NCBI GenBank assembly: GCA_035048485.1 | Contig: CM068582.1 | Coordinates: 37,095,596-37,159,595 of the forward strand | Reading direction: 5' to 3' | DNA length: 64,000 nucleotides | Source of the DNA: Pteria penguin | Taxonomy: Eukaryota > Mollusca > Bivalvia > Pterioida > Pteriidae | Position numbers and translations under genes: made by a program | The notes under the pieces: generated by a model | The model's database searches: none | What the model was told of the DNA's origin: nothing | The model's input: the letters and a program-made list of their open reading frames with translations, nothing else | Part shown: positions 1 through 12,900 of the stretch, piece by piece | Position numbering within the stretch: the first letter of the stretch is position 1 | How the letters are laid out: each line of letters begins with the position of its first letter

Positions 1-1060
1 TTACTTGTTACGTCCTCACTCTGGGATTACCGAAACCCACCAACTTTCGTCAGTTAATGGTGAAATTATGTATTTACCACAACCGTGAGGTAAAATCCAC
101 ATCAAACCGAAGAACCATCTAGGTATGTTATGCTCTTGAATCAAAATGACAGAGATTGGAGGCTGAACTGAGTTTCACCGTAGCAGTTTAGCCCACGGTA
201 TTCTCAAACGATATCTATTGCATGATGTCATATATTCATTTTTAGGTAATATATTTTATGACAAAACATGCATATTACAAATATTATTTGTATATCCATC
301 TAACTGGGAAAGTAGAGGTCTAAAATCTATTGACGTGTACCACAAGCAAACCTTATTACGAAAGCTCAATTTCTTGTATTTCATAATCAATCATCACAAA
401 GCATGTATTTATCCATATTTTGATAAGGTATTTCCTTGGGGAATATGTTTCGATATCTGTAAGATCAAGCATAGACTTATTGCTAGGGAACAATTTATGA
501 TTTCATTATCCATCAAAAAAGTTTTCTATTTTGGAACTCTTCTGTGTATTTGTGGATCCTGTCGAACCTCCTTAAAGACCTTCTGAATATTGATTCCACG
601 ATTCATGCTGTTATTCCCTGTATAACAAGTGTATTTGCCAAGGGATAACCAAGTCGTTATCATCCCGACACTTTCCTTTCTGGGCTTATATTGCTGTAAT
701 CAACAAATGCTAGCTTTGGCACATTATATAACATCCTCTATCAAACTGAAATGTTTACGAGCGCTATTTGCTTGGCGATTTAAAGTCTCAACACCGTGCT
801 TTATGGGCATGTCAGCTATTCTGCTGATGGAATGTCATTTATGAAAAGAATGGCATCAAAAAGTCTCTAATGGTATTTTAGCTATAAATAAATCAAATAG
901 AAACGCATTAATTCACACACAATCCTGGCTGTTTTCCTATTAATTAATAAACATCTTTTCTCATGTTGGATTGTTAAAAACGATTTAAGCACAGATTGAG
1001 ATGAAACATTGCAAAATGATTTTTAATACATAATACGATAATGTTGTCTCTTCGTGATTT
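1..1060. other. Left-edge non-coding stretch
   Basis: AT-rich sequence with short random reading frames only. I see no recognisable domain, splice-framed exon or mobile element. It could be intergenic or lie in an intron of the channel gene whose T1 exon is at 5.4-5.9 kb on the minus strand. Confidence 0.5.
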
Positions 1061-1074
1061 TCAGCCACAAGCTT

Positions 1075-1585
1075 AAGTGTCACGTACTTTGCTATTCCGA
1101 GATTGATGCATTAGAGTCACACCACACGACCAAGACTACTTTATCACCTATGTCACGTGCATTGTTGGAAAGAGACCAGTGCAGGAAGCATCTAGGTCTT
1201 TGGAATTCAAAAATACTGGCATTATTGTCACATGTTTAACAATTTAAAGGTCAATGTTACTAGAGAACATTAATTTATTAGAATCAGTGTCACGCGCTTT
1301 GCTATCAAAGGACCAACGCTACTAGCACTAGTGTCACATGCTTCAATATTTAGTGATTGGACATCAATGTTACTAGCCTCAATGTCATTAGTTCCCATGC
1401 TATAAGCATCAAAGTGACTTACTTAGCTGGGTATCAGTGTCACGTGCTTCTCCATTAGTAAAGAGATTAATGTTATTAGCAGTATTGCGTACTCCGTTAT
1501 ATAAAAACAATACTAAAGGCATAAGTGTCATATACTTCGCTTTAAAGTGACCAAAGCAACTAGATTAATGTCACAGTGTTGAGAG
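1075..1585. repeat. Degenerate tandem repeat with GTGTCACGTGCTTTGCT motif
   Basis: Variants of AGTGTCACGTGCTTTGCTAT followed by a short run ending near AATGTTACTAG recur irregularly about every 55-65 bp. Copies are strongly diverged, so this looks like an old minisatellite. No coding potential is evident. Confidence 0.5.
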
Positions 1586-1760
1586 AGATACGATAATAAG
1601 TCAAACGGGCACGTTTACCATGCAGAATTTAAATTATGCAAATGCCTTTTTAATTAGAATACATAAATATCTCATATCTCTTGTGCTTCTATATTTGACC
1701 TCTATTATTCTTTAGCGACTTGACCCACGGTTGATCCGACATTATTGAATCATACTTGTG

Positions 1761-1763
<3 letters not shown>

Positions 1764-1843
<80 letters not shown>
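1764..1843. repeat. (TA)n microsatellite
   Basis: About 80 bp of uninterrupted TA dinucleotides. Confidence 0.97.
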
Positions 1844-1845
<2 letters not shown>

Positions 1846-2563
1846 GGGACGATTCTAAGTTTGTTGATGTACTGTAGAAGCGAGCAAATCTAATGAACTG
1901 GAAACATTACACCGATTTTCCCTATATACACTTATCGAAGTTTGAGTTTGATTTCCGTGTAATTCTGATGATTTGGGGGCGGCAGACTTACAGAAGTCAT
2001 TATTCCATCTCATTTACCTTTGTATAACCTTTTCCACTAATATACAAAGGCAAATTAATATTGCTACATGAAAATATATTGCGTTCTAAATCCTTTAACA
2101 CATAAGGACATTGTACACATTAACCAAAACAACATATGTTGTGATATGGGGGAACCCGCTACATATAATGTGATTAAAGTTATGTATTACTCAGTAAAAT
2201 GCTTATGACAAGACAAATCCAATAATAAGAGAGTTCGCCTCTGGAACGCACGGTTTCATAATAGGAAGGGGCGGGAAAAATGGAATTGTCAGTGCTCATT
2301 ATACACGATATATGTTACTTCATAGATATTGCCGATAAAGCTTATTCCATGGAGGGTATATAGATATGAGATATGTTTCGCTATTGGAATGGTATTTCCA
2401 AGCCATGATAAATGTTTTGTACAATTCAGAATACAGTGCTCAAGCTCGTTGGTTCGGACACTACTATATGTAATTCTTGTGTTCACACGTATGTCCGTTT
2501 GCTGTACTTAAGATATATATATTTATAAAGAAAATGTCTTCTTTCGATATAATTTTCATTTAA

Positions 2564-2602
2564 AGACAAACAAACAAACAAACAAACAAGCAAGCAAGCA
2601 AA
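2564..2602. repeat. (AAAC)n microsatellite with AAGC variants
   Basis: Tandem AAAC units drifting to AAGC, about 9 copies. The rest of 1.85-2.96 kb shows no gene or recognisable element. Confidence 0.85.
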
Positions 2603-2965
2603 CAAAAACCCAATAAAAGAACAAAATTATATTTTCATTATATTTCTATGCATATTATGCCATATCACTGTCAATATTTTATCTCCACACAAAAATAAAA
2701 GACAGCAATGTTGTAGATATCCGGCGATATATGACCCACATGACATTGGTCGCCAAGCTTTTATTAGTGTATTGACATTTCTTTCTAAGTCTTAATCGTG
2801 TGGCAATTATCTGTAGCAATTGTCTGTATTATAACACTATGTTTTACCACAGGGTACAAGTTCAAGTCACCCAAGACAGGTTGATAAAAGGAGGAATTGC
2901 TCCCAGTCATTGATATTAAGTGCCTTGGTACGGGAAACAAAAGATATTGCAGCTTATGTTTGTTT

Positions 2966-3140
2966 ATCGCTATTCACATGATAGGGGCGGGCTTGGTGTA
3001 GTGTATGAGCACTTGGCTTGCGGTGCAGAGGACCTGAGTTTGATACATGGATGGTGATACCATGTTTAGGAGGTTGGTTACACCCTGTTTCCATGTTGAG
3101 AAATGACTGAGAAAATATTGAAAACGATGTTATAACAATG
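2966..3140 (+). mobile_element. Degenerate tRNA-derived SINE (family B)
   Basis: The head (GGGGCGGGCTTGGTGTAGTG, then GAGCACTTGGCTTGCGG) matches the family seen much better preserved on the minus strand at 21.6, 31.8 and 42.1 kb. It is followed by the family body (TTTAGGAGGTTGGTTAC, TTCCATGTTGAGA). It is diverged and lacks a clear tail. Confidence 0.6.
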
Positions 3141-3339
3141 AAGCCTAGGGCCATTTAAATATTCGCAGAACTTATTGTCTTATTTTCCATATGGAATGCC
3201 TGCAACATACAAATGTATATATACAAATATCATAATGACCAAGAAATGTTCTAATTAAAAATATGTATTATAATATCTACTTATATATGTATATAATAAA
3301 GTGATGATTCGATAAGTGTTAGAATGTGACGTCAAACAT

Positions 3340-3602
3340 AAATACACTTTATTGCATTCATACACTTTTATTGTTTCACGTCATTCCACGATCATTTCAC
3401 GTATATTGTGACGGTATCTGCCTGATACATTGCAGAGAAACTCGTACCTTACCAACGGACCCATCCGAAGCAGTGAGAAATCTTTTACGTACCATGCCTA
3501 CTGTGGCACCGCCTTCAGTGACACCGTACCTCGATTTTCACTGTTTCGTCCGAAAGAAAGGGAGTCGAACCCGGGACCTCTCGGTCACCGGCTCAGGGCT
3601 TA
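3340..3602 (-). mobile_element. V-SINE copy, diverged
   Basis: Read on the minus strand it has a tRNA-like head with GAGAGGTCCCGGGTTCGACTC, a core related to TTTCGGATGAGAC (here TTTCGGACGAAAC) and the body around GCTTCGGATGGGTCCGTTGG. The head start is ragged and point changes are frequent, so it is an old copy. Confidence 0.7.
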
Positions 3603-3649
3603 TCAATAATCAAAGTACCGATATTACATATTGACGGGCAGGTTTTACT

Positions 3650-5160
3650 AATACTGGAAATCTGTTTATTGCAGGAGAACACGAACTTGTTGCCCTTTTC
3701 ACAAATGAATTTTTTGGGGTTATTTTTGCATATCATCATTTAGATGGTAAAATACCACGCTTCCTGAGTGATTTATTGACTCATATTGTGAAGCAAAAAT
3801 GTATCTAATACCAAAATCAACCCGCAAACACAACGTTTTTTGGACAACTACATAAAAGATGGATAGAACTAGACCATATCCTGAAGTATTGAAATGAGCA
3901 TATACCAACTAGCAGAATTCCGTCATTTGTAATTTGACTCAATCTGAAAATAGCTATCACATGTGTCAACTTCCGTCTTCACTTAGCGCGTTTTTGGTAA
4001 TAAAAATGCATAACGCAAATTTGGAAGAAATAACATTTGCTATTTACATATTTTCGATAAAATGATGAATTACAACCCAAAAGCCAGAAAAAATAACATA
4101 TTTTTACTTGAAATGAAGTATCCTGTACAAAAATTCAATAATGACAGAATCAGCCAATGCAAGGGGAATTCCCCACTGTAAACCTAAATAAACATCTTAT
4201 CGCGGATACTTATGTATGCGCATGAATATCTATGCGCATGAATATTTCGTTAGAAGATATTCATGGAATTTACATAAACATACACGAGTTAGCAAATGCA
4301 TTTTTACTCCCTACGTCCGTAATCGTACAATTTCTAATCGTACAAAGAAAAATTAAAGCGTATTTGCTGGATTATATTTCTGCGTAGATTTGGTCAGATA
4401 CTATCAGAACAACCACCCCATTGAACAGTCTGACAATAGACGGGGTGACCCCGTCCAAAAAGAATTGGATGTGATTTATATCATAATGTATTATGTTTGC
4501 ATGTAATGTGTTCCAAAAGAAGATATTGTAGAGTATTATCTTTATTGATAGTAGAAATAGTTCCGAAGGAGTGTAATATGTCCCTTTTTTTAGTCTATAC
4601 GAAAACGGATTTGACTTAAGATCATTTCACATAAAATTCAATTAATAATCTTCTCCCGTTGAAACAGAGGAAAAAAAGAGAACCTCTGATTCAGCTGTAT
4701 GAAATAAATCGCCAGGAACATGTAGATGATAAAAGAATAAGCGCAAAGCGTAGTTTGTCGGGCATGAAAACCCATATATCATGTCAAATATAGCATTCGT
4801 GTAATTTAGTACCGACTTAGGACGGTCAATTGAGATGGCGATCACCGCTTAATTGGTATGGTTAATACAGAAATACCGTTATTACTGCATGCAATGAAAA
4901 GTAAAATAAAAATATAAATTAAACAAAGGAATTTCCTGTAACAACTACAAAAACTTATATTCGTCGTCTGATATACCTACCTCAGAGTCGTCTTTTCATT
5001 GTATAGAAATAGTTTCAAATAGCTTTACTTTTGAAATATCGCGATGTACCCATTTACATACGGAAAAGAATTTCCCTCATATATCAATAGAGTACCGAAT
5101 TGAGTGATTTTTTTTTTGCAAAAATTTCATCGATATCTGTAAGATTTTAAGACAAATGTA
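3650..5160. other. Non-coding stretch with a MITE fragment
   Basis: No coding exon found on either strand; in particular no Kv S1-S6 exon was recognised. Around 4809-4865 a segment beginning TACCGACTTAGGACGGTCAA matches, in inverted orientation, the element at about 28.86-29.09 kb and its flank. Confidence 0.45.
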
Positions 5161-5177
5161 ACCTAAACTTAAGTGTA

Positions 5178-5265
5178 GCGTTGTGGACAGCGTCTTCAAG
5201 GTGAGAGCGTTGTGGACAGCGTCTTCAGGGTGAGAGCGTTGTGGACAGCGTCTTCAAGGTGAGAG
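5178..5265. repeat. 29-bp tandem repeat, 3 copies
   Basis: Three nearly identical copies of AGCGTTGTGGACAGCGTCTT plus CAAGGTGAG, with one A/G difference in the middle copy. It lies about 160 bp downstream of the T1 exon (gene sense). Confidence 0.9.
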
Positions 5266-5422
5266 GTAAGAGAGTTGAACCAGTTTCCGTACTTCAAACG
5301 AAACAATTGAAGCCCTTGTTGTTTGACATGATGACCCTGTAGTTGGTATCCCTTTGTTTCGGGTGGGGGTAATTTTGATAATTAATAATAATTTATTTAA
5401 GAATTAATAAAGACAGTATTAC

Positions 5423-5878
5423 CTTTGCAGCAAAACCTGAAGACGGATCATCTAGAATCAACCAAATCTTCCTTCGGAATCTCTCCCACTTATTTGAACC
5501 AATACGTGTCGGTTTTTCTATTCCTTTTGTCCGTGTTTCATCCTCTTCGAAAGTTTTCAATAGTGCTTGATCTTCGAAGAATGAGACATATTTCATATAA
5601 CAACATCGAGACAGTCTATTAGGCTCCACCGACCAAAAGTCCAACTCTCTTTTAAATACTGCAGGGCATATATTATCTGGCATGTGTAGCTCACCGTTCG
5701 TAAAGTACCATAATATGGCAGTGAAGCTCTCGGCATGACGATCCAAATAGTACTCCTCAACGTCATCTAAAGTATCCCGGCATTCATCAAAACATTGCGA
5801 AGGTAGTCGCAAGAACGTAGACTTAGGTAACCGGAACACCCGACCACTCAGATTCAATAATACGATATCTTTCAGCAT
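5423..5878 (-). CDS. Shaw/Kv3-like potassium channel, T1 (tetramerisation) exon
   Basis: This exon encodes about 152 residues of the cytoplasmic T1/BTB domain that sets subunit assembly in voltage-gated K+ channels. The chosen ATG gives MLKDIVLLNLSGRVF. Typical T1 motifs follow: a short STFLRLP, then EYYLDRHAESFTAILWYFTNG. A zinc motif of the non-Shaker class is intact: H in LHMPDNIC, five residues to Cys, exactly twenty residues, then CC in SRCCYMKY. The CCYMKY run and KIWLILDDP resemble Shaw/Kv3. The exon ends at a good donor (GCAAAG|GTAATA, phase 0) just before S1. The reading frame is open about 80 bp upstream of the ATG, so an upstream exon or an earlier start is possible. The S1-S6 exons were not found in the remaining 5.4 kb; they may lie off the left edge or be lost. 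Confidence 0.75.
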
Positions 5879-5944
5879 CCTTAAACCATTGATTGGGTAC
5901 CTGCTGAATCGTATAGCTCTAACCTCGCTTCCACATCCCGCCAA

Positions 5945-8900
5945 CGACGTCGATTGTTTATATCATGCTTATAATCTCAATCCAAGATTTATGCTATTTA
6001 AATCACAGATCTAGCGTGTCTGATATCCAGTATTTCACCATGATAAGACTGCAATGATCACCGGTTTGACTTAAGCCACGGCGAGAGCATTGCCGTCTAA
6101 CATAGCAAGTACCAATCGATACCAATCAGAGTGACGTATACCGGATTCCCCGCTATATACGTCTTTCAATATCTATCTTTTCCTGTTACTCATGCAAAAC
6201 CTCCGACAGATTCATTGATGCAAACGGAAGTAATTTTGTATTACATATATGTATAAAAAGACAATAATCTTATATTTTTACATTATCAATTCGAGCACAA
6301 AGAAGAGCAAAAGTTCTATTCATTTCCAATAACCGAGAGATGTACATTTTTTCCTTTTGGGATGAGAAATAAATGACTAAAGATATAGATCTACCTCTTT
6401 CTCACACTGATAGTTTTTTCTTGCTTTTTTCCTTTCTTTCTTTAATTCTTTATCTATTTATTTAATATCATTGATTTTGGGACTTATTTTTATATAATTT
6501 TTTTCTAATGTTGTTTGTTTTGTTTTGTTTTGTTTTGTTTTTCGTTTTGTTTGTTTTCCCTCCATTATCTTACATTTATATATATGTATAATGTGTTTGT
6601 GTCACTATCACTTTTTAATATATTTTCATGCAAGTGTATACAGCATAATAATGCTCACTTTTCATCAATCCAAATCAACAGTTAGGAAAAGAAATAAGTG
6701 AAGATGCCAGTTATGTGCTTACATTGCCTGTTTTTGGAACTACACTTATTCCTAAGCTAGGAAATTGTAACTTCATTTTTGATCAATTACCGCTTTGTGT
6801 CTTCATCAAGTGATGAAGGATAGCTTAGACAGGCGATGATTTACTCTTCTTCTAATTTACGTCTACAGGTCTATTTTCTTGACGTCGATGTCATTCATCT
6901 ACTGGGGAGAAATACGAGATATTTCTTTTTTTATAAGGTAAATGAGTGACATTATTCGATTATATATACAGAATGGTCCTTCCCCTCTAACACAACCGGT
7001 ACATATCTCGTGGCGATTTACGCATATTGAGAGCGTCATAAGCAAGATTAATCTTTTGAAAACTGAACAAAAATACCATAACAAGTCATCAACGTATCGT
7101 ATAATGCATTTGATTCATGCGATTAAACAAGAACGATCTTACATTGATTCTGTACAAATCCATTCCTGCTTACTAACTCGCAGGCATCGATCTGCATGGA
7201 ATCTCACTGCATGAGAGACGCAGATGATGAAGATAGCTGAGGTTTCCCGGGAATCTTAAGTAACACTGAGCAATATCGTTAATCGCATGTTTCCGAAAGC
7301 ACGCAAATGTATACAATATCAGATAAAAGAGAATTGAAAATAAATAACATGAAAAAAGACCTATAACGAGTAATGTCTATTGCTCATCTTACTATGCTTG
7401 ATTTGTTAAGCATTGCCACTTAATGTTAGTGTCATTACTACCATGGCATATACCATGGAAATATTAACATGCGACTTTGGAAGATCCTTTTTAAGGTCAT
7501 ATCCTACTTATTCAGTTTTAGGATATACTTCTTTCAAAACTGAACCAGTTTCTTCTTATGGTTTATCATAGAGACTCACAGTGACATCTGATGTGGTTAT
7601 CAAATGAAAATTTGGAGTTTTTTCAACTTCCTTAATTGACTGATTTAAACATTTTTCATTGCCATGCATGGGCAAGCATTACTCAATATTTTCTTTTATG
7701 ATGGAAATTTGCTTTTCATATTTGAAATAAATATATCAGAAACATACTAGTAATCCCTTGAATGAAGCAAAGAAATTGAAACCTTTCCGATGAGAAGACA
7801 GAAAAAAATATGTATTTGCAATATTCCTGGCAACCCTTGAGTTTAATTCATGACTAAATAAGAGTAATCTTTCTTGTCATCAACTGCATTTGATAGTAGG
7901 AACTCTTTAGTACAGAGATATAAAAATTTGGAAATCAAGTATGTCCTTAAATATCTAATGTCTTGTTAATCATCGAAGAATTCTTGGTCAACAAGCTAGC
8001 CATATATAAAATGACCCTCTACCAGGCAAAAGCATGAAATAAAGAAACTATTCGTAATCAAAAAGTCTTAGGATTAATTGGTCAACGATCGCTTCGATCG
8101 GGTTCCGAAATGGCTATCGAATTGGTTATAAAAGAAATCACAAAATCTTCAAAGTCCTCCAGAGGTAACTCCAATATCAGCAATAAAACAAAAATGTATT
8201 CAATATACGGTATTTACTGCAAGACGTGGCTTAAAACAACATGAATTTCACAAAGCTCTGTAACAAAGTCGTTTCTCTACACTCGATAAAGGTCAGGTGG
8301 CTAAACATTTGTGGAACTGAGTGTTTTAGTTTTATTACTAATAAAGAAATCGTTTTCTTATCTATTGCTCGCAATAACAACACGTAAACATGTAGTTTCC
8401 AAATCACTTTTTGTTTCACTTAGATAAGTGCTTTGTAAATAATCTTTTTGTTTGTGTCACTCTATGTGTTTGTTATTATTTTGTCCTGAAGAATGGGTGG
8501 ATCGTCTTGAAAAGTTGACAATTTATCGTTTTGGTGTCGTAGTGTAAACAGCACTAAAACATCATATGAATTTCGCAGCGATTTCTTCCCTTCTCAGCTC
8601 GTTCAAAACATAACAATTACGAAAACATAGAGAGACAAACACAAACAAAAACAACTATAAACAAAGCACTTCAGATATGTAAAATTGATAAGTGCACAGA
8701 AAAAGCGAAACGGAGCAGAGTGAAATAAACTTTTTCGGTATCTCGATGTCGAATGTACCATAGAATTTACTTCAAGTAAACTACTATGACTATGGCACTA
8801 ACAACAATGTACCATAGTGGACATTCACAGATCCATGAAATTCAGAGGTGAGAGCAAGTGCCCGGGAGGAATGAGCGCCTCCTGAATGGATAGCCACACC

Positions 8901-9520
8901 CGCCGCGAATGCCCTTACATACAGACTAAACAATATAAAATTCAGCATCATATATATACATGAATGTGAAGATAAAATTGGAAACTGAATAAATATAAGA
9001 TTCTGGTGTTTGTTTTAGACTGAATGAAAAGCGTGGCAGATTCTGAGAATTTATATGTGGCTTAGCTTATATATTATTGTCTTTATTCTTTTGGCTCTGT
9101 ATCAACTGACCCCATACTGTTAATACAAATGTTTCATTACCGACCATCAAGACCAAGTTCACATTTTCGATTTTTATTGGATGTTATTTATATACATGTT
9201 TTTGTGGTGAGAAGTAGCACCGTATTTCTAATCAGCTTAATGAACGGTGAACGACGCCGCCGATGGTCCTAGTATATCTCACAATGTAAGAACGCTTTGT
9301 CGCCATAGATTCATCCCATTACGACAAATAAAAATGGGCAAATAGTGAAGCGAGATTTTCCTATAACATCAACGCTAAAATATAGATTATTGGTATATCT
9401 CTTTAAGTAAATTGAGTTCTGCCACCAATTTTATGTGAAAACACAAAACTCGCTAAATACACAACAACTTTACGTTGTGGAATTTGTTAAATCCCTAAGA
9501 TCTATAATGCAAACCTATAG
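5945..9520. other. Intergenic stretch between the T1 exon and the vWFA/mucin gene
   Basis: No supported gene. It contains a (TTTTG)n run at about 6515-6555 and otherwise AT-rich unique-looking sequence. A short perfect hairpin (CGATCGCTTCGATCG) is at about 8086-8100. Confidence 0.5.
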
Positions 9521-9526
9521 TTTATT
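9521..9526 (-). terminator. Candidate polyadenylation signal of the vWFA/mucin gene
   Basis: AATAAA on the minus strand, about 80 bp after the stop codon at 9608-9610, in an AT-rich stretch. It is the nearest canonical hexamer; the transcript end was not otherwise tested. Confidence 0.5.
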
Positions 9527-9607
9527 TACAACAAATATATATTGTGTATTTAAATAAAATCGCGGAGCCTTGTTCTATTTACAATTGTGTTCTCGTTTCC
9601 ATTATCT

Positions 9608-9951
9608 CTATGCATGGGATTTCTGCCTCTCTATATGCGACAATGTGACAATTCTCTCCCATTCCTGGCTGTGTTGCTGACTTTTCTGAACTGGAAGCAC
9701 TTTTCTACTATTTGCATACCCAGAATGGGAAGTATTCGATGTATCATCATTATGATCTGCCGTCATTGCCAGTTTCTTCCGCTTCTCTTCCTCGTCATCA
9801 TCATCTCTGGAACAACCAAACAGTGTGCAGCATTTACGACAGCAACATCCAATCGCTCCGATCATAACAACGGTCACTATGCAGATCGCTGTTATCTCTA
9901 ATGCAGTAGAAGAATCACCGATCAGCAAAGAAAACAATGGCTGTGAGTCAC
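9608..9951 (-). CDS. vWFA/mucin gene exon 12: membrane helix and cytoplasmic tail
   Basis: The acceptor (TTGACAG|GTGAC) joins in phase 1. The hydrophobic segment ALEITAICIVTVVMIGAIG is followed by CCCRKCC, a likely palmitoylation site, then DDDDEEEKRKK and a polar tail ending RQKSHA before TAG. Confidence 0.85.
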
Positions 9952-12900
9952 CTGTCAATATAATGATACCAAAACAATACATAATTAAAAAAATATGAAG
10001 ACAAAGAATATATATCTGTCTGAAACAACATTGACAATTTAGAAGTGTTGTTTCTTTGTTTGCTCTCTCTCTCTCTCTCTCTCTCTCCTTTTTAACGTTG
10101 TTTTTATTGGGAGTGTTCTTTGGGGGTCTTTTTGTTTCTTTGTTATTTTTAAGCCACATCTTTTAGCGTTTCAAATTTCTACGATGATAAAACTGGATAA
10201 ACTTAGGTAGAAATATATCCAAATGTTTGTTCGTTTAATACTGCGCCTGATACTTTGTTTGACCCCACACCAAGGTTTTTGCACTTAAATTTTGTCGGCA
10301 CCTACCCATAGCTTCATTATTCTGTACTTCATTACGGACCCACACGAAAAAGTGAAGGTTCCTCGACGTGCCAACACATACTTTACACGGGGCCTAGATT
10401 TATACTGTCTGATACAAAAGACAGATAGGGAGGCAAGTGATAATAAATCACTCCAACCCGACGGAATCTTACACGGGTCTTTTCATTATGTGTAGAAATA
10501 AAGTAAAGTCCGAGGAACCGATTTTCCACATAGGGCAGTCACTCTAAAAATAGGTCAGTTTAGACCCAAATCAAGTTCCAAAATAAGTTTCATTTCATTG
10601 TCTGTAAATGACGTAGAAATGTCCGGAAACTTTTGTAACAGACTGATAGACGAAAGGACGAAGCGAAAATCTAAAGTCCCCTCCGGAATCACAGCTGGGG
10701 ACTTATAACTTAAACCAATTTATACAGACATATTAAGATTACTTAACATTGCTGCTTAGTAAATAGAAAGAGGCTGTCAAAAATAATAAAGTGGATCAGC
10801 AAATGATAAAGAGATTGGAAAACCAAGCTTAACGTTTTAAGATGCTTCTTCTTTGTTACGTCACATATAAAATACATGTGGTTAACCATAAGGGACTGAA
10901 TCCAGTGGTAAAGACAAGAGCTAGAGATACAAAAATTTAATGATTTGTATTCGAGTCTGCACGTCTCAAATATTGATAAAGCATCGTATTGTACAAACAG
11001 ATGCATCTGTTCTTGATCAATTGTGTTGGTGACAGATGAATATGCAACTATACACAACTACTGAATTCTCTATGATAAGCCCTAGTGAGCATGAATCACT
11101 AAAACAAAAAAAAATTCAAAAGGTGTTTGCTAAACACCAATTCTCTAATAAAGTGGCATATTGATCCTTGCAAACTCCCACATATCTGTTGATCAGCTTC
11201 GTTGCGTTGCGGAGGAGCAATAAGCCGTATTTGGCATCAATATTAATTTCATGCCCTATCAACATTAAAAATGTATGCACACGTCTGCTACTAAAGCAGG
11301 AGTTTCTGATTTGAAGACACTTGCTTCCACTTAATTATATATACATTTAAAATGTCCATTGAAACTATTGCATGGTTCTAATAGTTCGCTAAATAATAGG
11401 TAAGAGAGGTACAAAACCTCAAAATCAAATAAATGTCAAGATGCGAATGTCAAATTAAGATTGTTTTCAAATAACTTTATTTTGCTTTAATCTGCTCTTA
11501 AATCATAAACATAAGGATATTATACGAAGTGCAAAACCCAAAAATAAGGCTAGAAATAATTACTTACATGGAATAACCATGTCACTGTTGATTTTATTTT
11601 TCATTTTCTTATGGTTTAGAAAAATTCTTCTTGTTTAGTTTTGGAGGTTAACGACTGACAATTCGTATTAATCATATATGAACATTATACTTGTACATTT
11701 CAGAACTATATTTCAAAAGAAATACTGTGAATTTTCTAAAGCGATTTACTATCTAATTACCATTCCAATGCCATTTATTACGAATTATAACAGTATATAA
11801 CTGTCGAGATATGTTTCTTTAATATGAAAATCAAAATTGATACCGAATTTGATTGTTGATCACAGTCCTGAATTTTCTTATGGTCCTGATCCAAACTTCG
11901 GTCTATAGGATGCTTTGCTTATGACAGAATGGTCCAGGCGGTGTCTGATCAATTTTCTGTATTAAGGATAAAACAGTAAGGCCCGAGGCGCCGTGTCACA
12001 GTAGGAGCTGCTTAAGTCGTATGATTGTATAGGTCTTAATTTGTGTACACTGCATGAGGCAGTTGTTGTCACCATATAAGTGCAATAATCTTGGTATGGC
12101 GTGAACACCCCAATCCAATGCTCCTTTGTGTCTACCTTAACGAATTCTTTCTCTCGAGAACCGTGATTATCCAAAACCTACTGAGCTATTATTAACAGTC
12201 TGATCACAGACAGGGGAAAAGAAGTGGAGACTTTGATCATCCTTGATAATAAACATAGTTTGGCATAACAGCACATGGACAACCTCCACGGACGTTGTAT
12301 CTTCTTACCGATGATGGCAGAAAATACAAAATAAACAAAATGAAAAGATGAAAAGAAATACCTAAGTTTGCCGGATCTGTCGACTTTTGCATATTTCTTG
12401 GTGTAACATAACTTAGCTGTTTATCTCGTGTAAAACTTGTTACTCTGCTTCCCTTGGCGTTAAGACTATTACGATTCACTGAACTCGATGATGTGGTAGT
12501 TGTTGGCATTGTCCGGGATACGACTGTTAAAACTTCTGTCGTGGATGTGTGGTTTAGCTGACCTATACTTTTAGCATTTTGAATTTTGATTTTTGTCCCG
12601 GCTGGAGATGAGGGTAGTATTTTTGTATTTGATATTGGTGCTGATGCTTTTATCGTTATGCCTGGTGAGGTCGACATGTCTGTAGTGGATAGATCGGTTA
12701 CTTGATTTGAAGGAATAGTTTTCATAATTTTGTATGCCGTTAACTTTGACGAAACCTTGGTTGAGTTGTGTGTTTTCCGATGTGATATCGTATTTGTTGT
12801 TACTGTAGTTGATGTACCAGTTTGTCGAATTGTACTTTTCCGAAGTTTTAATAACGATTCAGATGTTACCTTAGTGACAGGATACGTTTTTGTAACTGAT

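Noticed and set aside
218..586. A 122-codon open frame near the left edge
   Set aside because: Composition and lack of motifs look random; no conserved feature supports it.
8086..8100. Short hairpin CGATCGCTTCGATCG
   Set aside because: A small isolated palindrome with no context to give it a function.
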